DNA from: Ochrobactrum sp. Marseille-Q0166
GTDB taxonomy: Bacteria; Pseudomonadota; Alphaproteobacteria; Rhizobiales; Rhizobiaceae
Direction: 5' to 3'
DNA length: 64,000 nucleotides
Assembly: GCF_014397025.1 (NCBI RefSeq)
Contig: NZ_JACJUO010000001.1
Span: 1,536,501 to 1,600,500 of the forward strand
Program-made: the position numbers and the translations under genes
Notes under the pieces: model-generated
The model's input: only the letters and a program-made list of their open reading frames with translations
Databases searched by the model: none
Told to the model about the DNA's origin: nothing
Shown here: positions 37,401-45,430 of the stretch, in pieces
How positions within the stretch are numbered: the first letter of the stretch is position 1
Layout: each line of letters starts with the position of its first letter

Positions 37401-39251
37401 CGCCTCACCGGTGATCTTTCAACAATCGAAGCCCGCATCGCCGATACTGCGGCAAAGACTAGCGAGACACTGGCCGTTCATAGTGAAGCCTTCTCGTCAA
37501 GCGTCACGGAAAATCTCTCTGGAACAGAGGCTCGTTTGACTGAACGCGCTGATGCTATAGCAACCCGTCTTGGTGACATCGGTTCGCGTATCACGATGGA
37601 ACTGGGTTCCGTTGAAGCCCGCATTGCTCAGGTTACCGATACAACTGCTGTTACGCTTGAAGAACGTACGCGAGAACTCAATGCTGTTCTCGCTGCGCGC
37701 TCGCAGGAAATTACGCAGATACTCAATGATACTGCGGAGCCTCTCGTGCAGCGTCTCGCAGACAACGGTCGCGGCCTTGCTGAACAGCTCGAACAGGCAA
37801 CCCATGCGGCAACTGATCGTTTGCGTGCCGAAAATGCTGCCCTCGTTAATGCTCTGGCAAGCCGGACCGCAGAAACAATTGCAGCCGTTCAGCAGGCAAA
37901 AGCAGGTCTTTCGGACAATGTCAGTGAATTGATTGACCGCCTCGCCGCCTCCAACGGCGAACTCGGCAAGCTGATCGATGCTGCTGCAAATAACCTCAAC
38001 AGCATTGATGGTCGCCTTGTCGAGACGACAAGCAGCTTTGTCGAGAATGCAAATCGTGCAGCACAGATGTTCCAGGCTTCAACTGGTCTCATCGATAATA
38101 ATATCGGAACACTTCGTGCACTATCCGACGGCACATTGTCGCAAATTGCAGATATTGCTGAGCGCTTTGAAGAGCATGGCAAGGTTCTCTCGACCGCTTC
38201 CGATATGATCAACTCAGCGCAGAACGGCCTTGCCGGTACGTTGGAAGATCGTCATCTGGCGCTCGATAAGCTGGCTGCTGGTCTTGTTGAAAAGTCCGAA
38301 GGTATCGAGAAACTGATGCAGTCGTTTGAGGCTGTCGTCACTCTCGCTTTCCAGCGCGCAGAAGGCCAGACACGGTCTTCCGCTGAAAAGATGCGCGAGA
38401 GCGTTGCCGAGATCGTTGAACAGGCATCACAGAAATTCTCTGCAGCAACCGATGATATTCGTCGCACTGCAACGGAAATTCGCACGGAACTCGATACCAC
38501 CCGCAGCGAACTTAAGCGCGGTGTTCTCGACATGCCGGCAGAGGCTAAGGAAACAACGAGCGCGATGCGCAAAGCCGTTGGCGAGCAGATCAATGCACTC
38601 AAAGAGTTGGCCGAAATCGTCAATAAATCTGGACGTCTGGTCGATGTTGGTGAAAGCCGTGCTGATCGCTCTGTATCCCGTCCGGCCGCGTCCCAGCGTC
38701 CAGCTCCGGTTGCCGCACCACGCCCGCAGCAGGGAGATGTTGCGGTCCGTACACGCCAGGCAGAGGCTCCCAAACCTGTTCAGCCAGTGCAGACTGCTGA
38801 GAAACCACGGGGCTGGGTTTCAGACCTTCTTGCTCGCGCATCACGTGAAGACGACGTAGCTGCTCCATCTCAGGCGCAACCAACGCAAGTCACGCGTTCG
38901 CCAAGTCATGTGGTTGAATCGCTCAACTCGCTTTCAGTCGATATTGCACGCGCAATCGATCACGAAGCATCGGTTGAACTGTGGGATCGGTATCGCCGCG
39001 GCGAGCGTAATGTGTTTACGCGCCGTCTCTATACCCTCAAAGGTCAGCAGACTTTTGATGATATCAAGCGCAAGTATCAGACGGATAGCGAATTCCGTCA
39101 CGCTGTAGATCGCTACATGGATGACTTCCAGCGTCTGCTTGAAGATGTAGCCCGCAACGACCGTGACAACATGGTGACTCAGACTTATCTGACGTCAGAC
39201 ACTGGCAAAGTTTACACCATGCTCGCTCACGCAAGTGGACGTTTACGCTAA
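34425..39251 (+). CDS. Giant coiled-coil polar growth protein, GPR/RgsE-like
   Basis: A 1608-residue membrane protein. Residues 1-180 are acidic and then Pro/Ala rich, two membrane helices lie at about 184-203 and 224-245, and a very long helical region follows to about 1430. A Pro/Gln-rich linker leads to a conserved C-terminal domain from about 1500 (LSVDIARAIDHEASVELWDR). This layout matches GPR (growth pole ring) of Agrobacterium and RgsE of Sinorhizobium, which organise the unipolar growth zone. The helical part has exact repeat registers (22, 29 and 62 residues). It is shorter than the roughly 2100-residue Agrobacterium protein. Apolipoprotein-like domain hits are usual for it. Confidence 0.8.
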   Translation: MASKSKAQKLDHEVEQALEQALDIEFGDDFDIDMDLSAIEAEFSVDDLEEQISRAAEELVAEQSTKVVEEGKLASLNISTEDSAKAETIATVSVIATPAAPPVPPVVNAVLPSAAPEAANVSPKSVNKAKPEAQNTATPSAKPAPSVVAATPAAALTPANDDSRNSRTVIAAPRRITERSSKLYWTTTAMSVLWAAGGVAISKAISPDVFSSLQATTNFFTSPAGIGVMAGVALPVAMFWGFAHIVKRAQEMHVAARSMSEAALKLLQPEAAAGDRVSTLSQAVRREVAAMNEGIERTLARAVELETLVQSEVNQLERAYSDNEVRIRTLVSDLGNEREAVVSHAERVRSSITGAHEQLKEELSSAANIIRDNVASASEQLSSLLGDSGERLISSINESGGAIAEAIEKRTGDIATRITTSGEAFSNELDARITTLDQQSREISERVSSALDERTAGIATLLGGATQSMVSEFDARLTQLDTTLNERGRSLLTEFETRAHALDSSTEKLNAALETRSRQINENLIARTREIAETFSGGRNALSAMIDETKTKISDDLTSISESVGNVLSEKASSFAGKLAESRDVLAASLEGETERVSEVIRGHADTLSARTNDIENAINNSASALDTAAERHAAILAERTSALQEEMANNALRLDVTFADHARSLDERAASLASVIAGNQAILSQLMDERTTALRDNFTENRDVLARMFDERVNVLQALIANNQQELSRLFDERSQMIGDTIGASRDALEATFNDHVHRVEERTSGLRSVLSDHNSALSQILDGHEQTIEGRTAAIRETLIESTASLSQTLQDHGDILSQRTANLHNAIENSSDTISRTFESQTGIIEERTQTMEKALTIGVDNVRRALEQSAGVVAGSLREKITEAASVLSAEAAKAGESLNGFGQSFSADLTSSLAATEERLSEHASAIASRLSQIEGSIADTANKTSETLAGHSEAFAASVADNLAGTESRLKERASTIAAGLEAIEARLTGDLSTIEARIADTAAKTSETLAVHSEAFSSSVTENLSGTEARLTERADAIATRLGDIGSRITMELGSVEARIAQVTDTTAVTLEERTRELNAVLAARSQEITQILNDTAEPLVQRLADNGRGLAEQLEQATHAATDRLRAENAALVNALASRTAETIAAVQQAKAGLSDNVSELIDRLAASNGELGKLIDAAANNLNSIDGRLVETTSSFVENANRAAQMFQASTGLIDNNIGTLRALSDGTLSQIADIAERFEEHGKVLSTASDMINSAQNGLAGTLEDRHLALDKLAAGLVEKSEGIEKLMQSFEAVVTLAFQRAEGQTRSSAEKMRESVAEIVEQASQKFSAATDDIRRTATEIRTELDTTRSELKRGVLDMPAEAKETTSAMRKAVGEQINALKELAEIVNKSGRLVDVGESRADRSVSRPAASQRPAPVAAPRPQQGDVAVRTRQAEAPKPVQPVQTAEKPRGWVSDLLARASREDDVAAPSQAQPTQVTRSPSHVVESLNSLSVDIARAIDHEASVELWDRYRRGERNVFTRRLYTLKGQQTFDDIKRKYQTDSEFRHAVDRYMDDFQRLLEDVARNDRDNMVTQTYLTSDTGKVYTMLAHASGRLR
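36336..36989 (+). repeat. 22- and 29-residue repeat array inside the GPR-like protein
   Basis: The motif E-R-x-x-x-L recurs at exact intervals: 29 residues once, 22 three times, then 29 four times, from about residue 638 to 855. The 29-residue units are 22-residue units plus a heptad. The DNA copies are diverged, so selection on protein spacing is implied. Confidence 0.75.
37251..37622 (+). repeat. Tandem 62-residue module inside the GPR-like protein
   Basis: Two adjacent 186-bp units begin IADTANKTSETL (37251) and IADTAAKTSETL (37437); a partial third starts IAQVTDTTAVTL at 37623. The pair is still clearly alike in DNA, suggesting a more recent duplication than the 22/29-residue array. Confidence 0.8.
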
Positions 39252-39270
39252 GACAAAGCGCATAATAAAT

Positions 39271-39299
39271 AAAAACGCAGCTCATAGCTGCGTTTTTTT
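39271..39299 (+). terminator. Rho-independent terminator of the GPR-like gene
   Basis: ACGCAGCT/AGCTGCGT stem with a CAT loop, then seven T. Confidence 0.92.
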
Positions 39300-39327
39300 A
39301 TGCCCAGTTTTCGCAGCTGTAGCTGTT

Positions 39328-39474
39328 AGGGTGTTTCCTGTTTTGATTGATCTATTGGAAATGCTCTATTCAATTTATTTTAAATGCGCCTTCCTCTGAT
39401 CGTAGCGGGATGGGTTAACAGGCGAATTGATTGATTTTGCTGCGTAGGTGTCTCACCCATTTGGGATGTGCTCT
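39328..39474. repeat. Palindromic repeat element, copy 2 (diverged)
   Basis: About 147 bp, same orientation as copy 1 at 3932-4080. Shared landmarks are ATCGTAGCGGGA (39398-39409), a TTTTAA-GC-rich step before it, and the right end CCCAnnTTGGGA...TGCTCT at 39456-39474. The left end (AGGGTGTTTC) is only 7 of 10 like copy 1. GCTCTAGTGT at the right end is the exact reverse complement of ACACTAGAGC at the left end of copy 1. Confidence 0.55.
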
Positions 39475-39584
39475 AGTGTCAGCTTTCTATCAAAAAGAAC
39501 GGCGTGCAAGAGTTCCCAAATTAGGATACAAAAAAGGCAGCTCGTTTATCCGGGCTGCCTTCAAATTCCCTTTGGTAAATGTTG

Positions 39585-40202
39585 TCAGAGTGATGAAATC
39601 GTCCAACTGACAATCTCGCTCGCCACCTGTTCAAACGCTTTGTCCAGCGCTCTCACATATTCATTATTTGAAGTGCCACGAACTGGCGTTGATGCACGGA
39701 AAACGCGTGTAGAGCGAACTTCCCCGTTCTTGTCATTCATAAGCCTGACCGCAATTTCTACAACTGCTGCGCGTTGTGAGCCATAAGCCTGAATGCTGAA
39801 TACCCGTAAGTCGCTCAGGATCTGATAGTTGATCGCGAGACCATCACCAGGGCGGCCTACACCACCGAATACGCCAGTGTTTTCATAGGCCTGTACCAGG
39901 CGTGATTGTACCAGATTAGGGAGTCTGTCACCCCACTGCGCACCTTTGAGATATTCAATTGCACCGGGTGCGGTGTTGACAACAATATTTTCGCTATCAA
40001 GCGCCTTTAAAGCATTCGGCAAAGGCACCAATATTTGCAAGTTCTTCCGACTGGCAGATGTACCCTGCTTCTGTTGTGGTGCTGACAGGCTGAATGTGTC
40101 CAATGGCGTTGTTGTTCCGCAACCGACAAGCGCAGTTGTCAACAAAAGAGGAATGATCAGCTTACGAGGGGATTTTGTCACGATGGAACCTGTAATGGAC
40201 AT
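39585..40202 (-). CDS. ABC-type transport auxiliary lipoprotein (PqiC/LetB-partner-like)
   Basis: A 205-residue lipoprotein: the signal sequence ends in the lipobox LVGC at about residue 28. The mature part, LDTFSLSAP followed by LQILVPLPNALKALDSENIVV and the late RVFRASTPVRGTSNNEYVRALDKAFE, matches the family of outer-membrane lipoproteins encoded with MCE transporters. Together with mlaE, mlaF and mlaD-like genes upstream it should help carry phospholipids between membranes. Its start overlaps the mlaD-like stop by one base (TAATG). Confidence 0.85.
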   Translation of the reverse strand: MSITGSIVTKSPRKLIIPLLLTTALVGCGTTTPLDTFSLSAPQQKQGTSASRKNLQILVPLPNALKALDSENIVVNTAPGAIEYLKGAQWGDRLPNLVQSRLVQAYENTGVFGGVGRPGDGLAINYQILSDLRVFSIQAYGSQRAAVVEIAVRLMNDKNGEVRSTRVFRASTPVRGTSNNEYVRALDKAFEQVASEIVSWTISSL

Positions 40203-41197
40203 TAATGACGCGTCCTTCCGTTATACTGCGGAACACTGCCTGGACCACCAAAGATCAAGCGCTGTGGGTTACGTTCAAGATCTGTAATCGCCTGTTCAAC
40301 GCGCTGCACGGCACGACGACTATCTCCAATCAATGCCTGAACATCGCTCAAACCCTGACCAGAAAAGCGCTCAAGATTACTGGCAATTGGCGTAATGCGC
40401 TTGTCGAGATTGTTTGAAAGCTGACGGATTGATTCAAGGGTCGCCTTGGCCTGTGCAACAATACCGTTTTTATCGTCGCTGGAAAGCAACTGGTCGGCCT
40501 TGTTAATGACCGTTTCGACACGGGCAGAAGCAGCGTTGAGGCGCTCCATCATCTGCTTTGCTTCAGCGACGATCTGATTGATGTTATCGGCATTGGAACC
40601 AAGCTCATCAATAACATCAGCATTTTTTGCCAAAGCGTCGGTAAAAGTCTTTGTATTGTTGATCGTATCGACCAATGGACCGCGAGCTTCTTTTGCAAAG
40701 CTTTCCAGTTCACCAAGAATAGTATTTGCACGCCCGAAAATATCCTGCGCTGTTGCGAGCAGATTGTTGATGGATGAAGGATCGGCATCAATACGGGCAA
40801 TCGTGTCTTCCTTCGCTGCTTCTGTTAGCAGATTGGGTTCTTCGAGACTACCGCCGTTCAATTCGATATAGGCCTGACCAGTCAACCCCTGAAACCCAAG
40901 TGTTGCCTTTGTGGATCGGGTGATAGGGGTGGTCGCATTGACGCGCGTCTGCACAATGACCATGCTTGGATTGGATTCATCAAGGTGAAGTCGGCGAACA
41001 TCACCAACCTTGATCCCGTTAAACAGAACCTGACTACCAATGCTCAAGCCGGTTACAGACCCCGGAATGCGAACGTCGAGCCCCACGGAATCGCGTGCTT
41101 CACCATAACGCGCAATCCAGTACACGAAAGCGAAAGCCAGCAGGCTGACGACTAACGTGAAAACTCCTACCACAACGTAATTGGCCTTAGTTTCCAT
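40202..41197 (-). CDS. MlaD-like MCE domain protein
   Basis: A 331-residue periplasmic protein tethered by one N-terminal helix (ANYVVVGVFTLVVSLLAFAFVY). The MCE domain spans about residues 38-120 (VRIPGSVTGLSIGSQVLFNGIKVG, TLGFQGLTGQAYIELNGG). A long helical tail follows, from about 135 to 290 (coiled coil with many Asn, Leu and Ala), as in substrate-conducting MCE tubes. It is the solute-binding part of the Mla-type transporter with the ATPase, permease and lipoprotein around it. Confidence 0.9.
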   Translation of the reverse strand: METKANYVVVGVFTLVVSLLAFAFVYWIARYGEARDSVGLDVRIPGSVTGLSIGSQVLFNGIKVGDVRRLHLDESNPSMVIVQTRVNATTPITRSTKATLGFQGLTGQAYIELNGGSLEEPNLLTEAAKEDTIARIDADPSSINNLLATAQDIFGRANTILGELESFAKEARGPLVDTINNTKTFTDALAKNADVIDELGSNADNINQIVAEAKQMMERLNAASARVETVINKADQLLSSDDKNGIVAQAKATLESIRQLSNNLDKRITPIASNLERFSGQGLSDVQALIGDSRRAVQRVEQAITDLERNPQRLIFGGPGSVPQYNGRTRH

Positions 41198-41200
41198 ATC

Positions 41201-42061
41201 TTATCCAGTCTGCAAACGGTTGTCAGGCCGTCTTCTGCTCGGCGCTGAAGTATCAATCTGACGCGCACGCTTTCCCCGAAAGTAGGATTTAACCCACGGA
41301 TCGTCTACAGTCAGCATCTCCTCAATGGAACCGCTAACCAGAATTTTTTTATTGCCCAGAACTGCAATCCGGTCACAAATTGCAAAAAGGCTGTCGAGAT
41401 CATGCGTTACCATGAAAACGGTGAGACCCATAGTATCGCGTAAATTGGCGATCAATTCATCAAAGTCCGCAGCACCAATCGGATCAAGGCCAGACGTCGG
41501 CTCGTCCAGAAACACAATGTCTGGATCAAGAGCTAATGCACGTGCGAGCGCTGCTCGCTTAATCATGCCGCCGGAAAGCTCAGACGGAAACTTATCCGCC
41601 GCATCCGGGTTGAGCCCAACGAGATCTATTTTCAATCGCGCCAGTTCATCCATCAGTTTAGGTGGAAGATCAAGATACTCCCGCATTGGCACCTGAATAT
41701 TTTCAAGAACACTCAGCGCAGAAAACAACGCACCATGTTGAAATAAAACGCCCATACGCATATCGATGGCCATTTTTTCAACTTCGGTCAGTTTGTCGAT
41801 ATTGTTTCCTAAAATCTCGATCTGCCCGGACTGCTTTTTATTTAGACCCAGAATAGTACGCGTCAGCACGGATTTTCCAGAACCGGACGGTCCGATAAAG
41901 CCCAGGACTTCCCCTTTAAAAACGTCAAGCGAAAGATGATCAAGCACAGGTGCGCGGCCGCCAAAACCAACGGTCACATCCCGCACGGAAATGATCGGCA
42001 CAGGCTGATCGCTATTTTCTGTCTGCTGCACTTGCGGCTGATTATCTATGCTCGTGTCCAT
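41201..42061 (-). CDS. MlaF-like ABC transporter ATP-binding protein
   Basis: The ATPase of the Mla-type lipid transporter, about 286 residues. Walker A is GPSGSGKS at about residue 58, the signature motif is LSGGMIKRAALARAL, and Walker B is DIVFLDEPTSGLDP, followed by the switch histidine in MVTHD. The GMIKR variant of the signature is typical of MlaF rather than sugar or amino acid importers. GTG 42064 is an alternative start one codon upstream. The mlaD-like gene follows after three bases. Confidence 0.92.
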   Translation of the reverse strand: MDTSIDNQPQVQQTENSDQPVPIISVRDVTVGFGGRAPVLDHLSLDVFKGEVLGFIGPSGSGKSVLTRTILGLNKKQSGQIEILGNNIDKLTEVEKMAIDMRMGVLFQHGALFSALSVLENIQVPMREYLDLPPKLMDELARLKIDLVGLNPDAADKFPSELSGGMIKRAALARALALDPDIVFLDEPTSGLDPIGAADFDELIANLRDTMGLTVFMVTHDLDSLFAICDRIAVLGNKKILVSGSIEEMLTVDDPWVKSYFRGKRARQIDTSAPSRRRPDNRLQTG

Positions 42062-42172
42062 CACTATTCTTTATCCGAGCTTATCCAGCAACTGAATGGT
42101 AAGAAACGGCTTCGCAACGATTTTTATCCCTGAGTGTATCAGAAAGACCTCATGATACGCGGCTGAATGCCG

Positions 42173-43348
42173 TCAGAAGTCAATGGCTGCATAGAACATC
42201 GCAAACATGCCATCGACGACAATAACAACAAAGATCGATTTTACGACTGAAGCTGTTACCCGGCTACCAAGTGATTCTGCACTTCCACCCACTTTCATGC
42301 CTTCGACAGAAGCAAGTATACCAATAATCATCGCCATAAATGGCGCTTTAATAAGACCCGCAAAGTATGTGTTCAATGCCACGGCATCATGCAAGCGGGA
42401 AATAAATGCTTCGGGAGAGATATTTGAGTAAAAATAAGTAACGGCGGCGGCCCCAACCAAGGCAGATAAATCAGCAACGATCGTGAGAAGAGGCAAAATC
42501 ACCACCAGCGCGACAAGCCGAGGGAAAACAAGCACCCCGACAGGATTAAGCCCTATGACCGTCAGCGCATCAGTTTCTTCGCGCATCTTCATGGAGCCTA
42601 TTTCTGCCGTGATTGCACTGCCCGAGCGGCCAGCGATCATGATGGCAGTGAGCAAAACGCCCAACTCACGCAGAACAAGAATGCCAACAAGATCAACGAC
42701 AAATATTTCAGCCCCGAAATATCGCAACTGAAACGCACCCTGCTGGGCTATAATTGCGCCAACAATTGTAGACATGAGGACGATGATAGGAATCGCACCG
42801 ACACCCATCCGATCAATCTGTTTGACGATTGCTGGAAATGGAATCCCGCTACCGCGCCCTGCTTTGAGCTGTGCTCCACGAATGGTTGCACCCAAAATAT
42901 GCATGGCCATCAGGAAATCCTGATAAACGGCAGCGACACCTCGACCGATAGAGTCCAGCATTTTGATGATAAAAAACGGCTTTTTTATCTGCTGCACGTC
43001 CAGCGTTCGCTGAACTGAGCTGCCAACTTCTTCTACAAGCGGCAGCCAAGCCGGTTTAATGCCTTCTAACTGAACGTCGATATTTTGTGACGAAAGCTTC
43101 TGACGCAACCGCTCGATTAGCCATGCTCCAGCTGTATCTAGCCCTTCCACACCTGACGCTTCAATATTGACGGCCTGCGAGCCCCCCATTTTTTCGAGTT
43201 CACGCATTTTACCGTCAACCAGACCGACGCTCTGCGAAACCCAGCGTCCGCTCAGAGCGATGCGACGCACACCTTCGTGCTCTGCCAAATCAATCTTAGG
43301 CGCGAGATCTGTAGCAGCACTTGCTTTGTCGGCAGCATCGGTCAACAT
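42173..43348 (-). CDS. MlaE-like ABC transporter permease with N-terminal STAS domain
   Basis: A 391-residue inner-membrane permease. Residues about 20-120 form a STAS-like cytoplasmic domain (VNIEASGVEGLDTAGAWLIERL), which single-domain MlaE lacks because it uses separate MlaB. The permease follows, with several hydrophobic helices and the motif GRSGSAITAEIGSMKMREETDAL, the family hallmark that couples to the ATPase. The gene heads the four-gene operon and is separated from the ATPase gene by about 110 bases. The MlaB-MlaE fusion makes a separate mlaB gene unnecessary. Confidence 0.9.
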   Translation of the reverse strand: MLTDAADKASAATDLAPKIDLAEHEGVRRIALSGRWVSQSVGLVDGKMRELEKMGGSQAVNIEASGVEGLDTAGAWLIERLRQKLSSQNIDVQLEGIKPAWLPLVEEVGSSVQRTLDVQQIKKPFFIIKMLDSIGRGVAAVYQDFLMAMHILGATIRGAQLKAGRGSGIPFPAIVKQIDRMGVGAIPIIVLMSTIVGAIIAQQGAFQLRYFGAEIFVVDLVGILVLRELGVLLTAIMIAGRSGSAITAEIGSMKMREETDALTVIGLNPVGVLVFPRLVALVVILPLLTIVADLSALVGAAAVTYFYSNISPEAFISRLHDAVALNTYFAGLIKAPFMAMIIGILASVEGMKVGGSAESLGSRVTASVVKSIFVVIVVDGMFAMFYAAIDF

Positions 43349-43409
43349 GTCTTAGCCTCTTATACGAGTCGTTACACGACCGAAATACCGCGTCCTAAAG
43401 GGCATATCC

Positions 43410-44390
43410 ATGCACAGTAGTTTGAAAATCATTCACGAACGCTATCCTATCGCCGGGAAATTCACAATCTCTCGCGGATCGAAGACCGAAGCATCTGTCA
43501 TTGTGTGCGAGTTAAGTCGAGATGGTAGGATTGGCCGAGGTGAATGCGTGCCATATGCACGTTATGGCGAATCAATCGAAAGTGTAAGTGAACAGATTGA
43601 AGCGGTGCGCGCGATGATCGAAACGGGTGTCACACGCCAAGCAATTCAGACAATTATGCCAGCAGGTGCGGCCCGTAATGCGGTCGACTGCGCAATGTGG
43701 GACCTTGAAGCCAAGCTTTCTGGAAAAAGCGTAGCAGAAACACTGGGTATAGAGGCACATCCTTTGGAAACCGCAATCACCGTGTCGCTTGGCACACCGG
43801 CTGAGATGGCGGATTCAACTACAAAGGTCGCGCACTATCCGCTTATCAAAGTTAAAATGGGCGGTGATAATGACATCGAGCGCATTCATGCAGTTGCCAA
43901 TGCTGCCCCCAACAGCCGCATAATCATTGATGCGAATGAAGGTTGGACCAACGAAAATATTGAAAAAAATATGATTGCGGCAGCCGAAGCTGGTGTGGTT
44001 TTGATCGAGCAGCCCCTGCCCGCTGGCAAAGACGAAATTCTAAGTCGGATTAAACGGCCCGTAATTATCTGTGCTGATGAAAGCGTTCATACGTCGATTG
44101 GGTTGGAAGATCTCGCCAAGCGCTATGATGCCGTTAATATCAAGCTTGATAAGGCCGGTGGATTGACGGAAGGCCTGGTTATGCGAGAGAAAGCCCGTTC
44201 TCTGGGCTTGCAAATCATGGTTGGGTGTATGGTCGGTACATCACTTGGTATGGCCCCAGCAGTTCTGCTTGCACAAAAAGCCAATGTTGTGGACCTCGAT
44301 GGACCATTATTATTGGCGCATGATCGTGAACCGGGACTGCTTTACGAGGGAGCTCTGGTTTATCCCCCGGAAGCGGTTGTCTGGGGCTGA
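43410..44390 (+). CDS. Enolase-superfamily epimerase, DgcA/dipeptide epimerase-like
   Basis: A 326-residue muconate-lactonizing-type enolase superfamily protein. The KxK acid/base motif is KVKMGGD at about residue 150, metal ligands lie in DANEGW, EQPLP and ADES, and the opposite lysine is in KLDKAGG. These features fit L-Ala-D/L-Glu epimerases; in Brucella-type genomes the closest named member is the N-acetyl-D-glutamate racemase DgcA, whose partner DgcN is not seen here. Peptidoglycan peptide recycling is the other likely role. AAAGGG precedes ATG 43410. It overlaps the convergent glycosyltransferase gene by 31 bases. Confidence 0.8.
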   Translation: MHSSLKIIHERYPIAGKFTISRGSKTEASVIVCELSRDGRIGRGECVPYARYGESIESVSEQIEAVRAMIETGVTRQAIQTIMPAGAARNAVDCAMWDLEAKLSGKSVAETLGIEAHPLETAITVSLGTPAEMADSTTKVAHYPLIKVKMGGDNDIERIHAVANAAPNSRIIIDANEGWTNENIEKNMIAAAEAGVVLIEQPLPAGKDEILSRIKRPVIICADESVHTSIGLEDLAKRYDAVNIKLDKAGGLTEGLVMREKARSLGLQIMVGCMVGTSLGMAPAVLLAQKANVVDLDGPLLLAHDREPGLLYEGALVYPPEAVVWG

Positions 44391-45430
44391 TTATCCGGAT
44401 ACCTCATAGTTTGTGCGACACTTTTTGTGGAAGACAAAACATTTTCAAAGATGTCCGCACAGGCTTCCCATGTGAAATTCTTCAGCACTTCCGCCGGATC
44501 GAAGGCTGGCATGTTTAGGGCTGCTAAACAGGCAGCTTGCAAGTCTTCGGATAAAATTCCTGCTCCGGTGGTACCAACAACGTCGGAAGATCCCGGAACT
44601 GGAAATGCCGCAACAGGCAAACCCGATGCAATGGCTTCCAGCAAAACGAGGCCAAATGTGTCGGTTCTGCTTGGAAACACAAATACATCGGCTGATGCAT
44701 AGATACGCGCTAGATCTTCGCCTTCTTTCTTGCCTACGAAATGGGCTTTCGGAAAACGGCCTTTCAAATCGTCAAGTTCCGGGCCGTCCCCAACGATCAG
44801 CATGGTTCCCGGTAGCTCGAGCTCCAAAAACGCGGGTAGATTCTTTTCTGTGGCGACACGTCCAACACATATGAACACTGGTTTTGGCCATTGCTTCGCC
44901 AATTTATCTCGCGGATGAAACAACTTGCGATCAACGCCGCGCGTCCAAAGCTCCAACCCGGTGAAGCCACGCCCTTGCAAATCATCAATGATTGACTGAG
45001 TTGGAACAAGCGTATGCGACGCCGCATTATGAAAACGGCGAAGAAATGCGTAGGTCCACTTTGGCGGGATGGGGACCCGGTCCCTAAGATATTCTGGAAA
45101 ACGCGTATGGAAACTCGTCGTAAAACTCCACCCCATCTTAAGACAAGCGCGTCGCGCCATAAACCCGAGCGGGCCTTCCGTTGCAATATGCACGTAGTCC
45201 GGCTTTAGTTTGACCAGTCGCTGTCTAACTGTCGAAGGCCTTGTTAAGGCGAGTCGAATTTCTGGATAGGTCGGGCACGGGGCTGAGCGATAATCCTTTG
45301 GGGAAATCACGATCACCTCGTATCCCCGCTCCTTCATCAGCTCGCAGCATTTAGCCAGCGTTCTTACAACGCCATTTACTTGCGGATGCCAGGCGTCTGT
45401 AACGATGACAAGTTTTTTATCGGCTGCCAT
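44360..45430 (-). CDS. Glycosyltransferase family 4 protein
   Basis: A 356-residue GT-B fold glycosyltransferase. The N-terminal domain opens VIVTDAWHPQVNGVVRTL (acceptor side, GxNG loop). The donor side has the FICVGRVATEKNLPAFLE segment and the E-x7-E motif within FPSRTDTFGLVLLEAIASGLPVAAF. Similar proteins add mannose, galactose or glucose to diacylglycerol or inositol lipids, so a glycolipid role is plausible. It overlaps the upstream metallophosphoesterase gene by 14 bases; the pair is conserved in related genomes and should act together. Confidence 0.83.
   Translation of the reverse strand: MAADKKLVIVTDAWHPQVNGVVRTLAKCCELMKERGYEVIVISPKDYRSAPCPTYPEIRLALTRPSTVRQRLVKLKPDYVHIATEGPLGFMARRACLKMGWSFTTSFHTRFPEYLRDRVPIPPKWTYAFLRRFHNAASHTLVPTQSIIDDLQGRGFTGLELWTRGVDRKLFHPRDKLAKQWPKPVFICVGRVATEKNLPAFLELELPGTMLIVGDGPELDDLKGRFPKAHFVGKKEGEDLARIYASADVFVFPSRTDTFGLVLLEAIASGLPVAAFPVPGSSDVVGTTGAGILSEDLQAACLAALNMPAFDPAEVLKNFTWEACADIFENVLSSTKSVAQTMRYPDNQPQTTASGG

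Noticed and set aside
34425..39251. Kinesin, apolipoprotein or phage tape-measure protein
   Set aside because: The long coiled coil invites such labels, but two membrane helices after an acidic, Pro-rich N-terminus and a conserved C-terminal domain fit the GPR/RgsE type better, and no phage genes are present.
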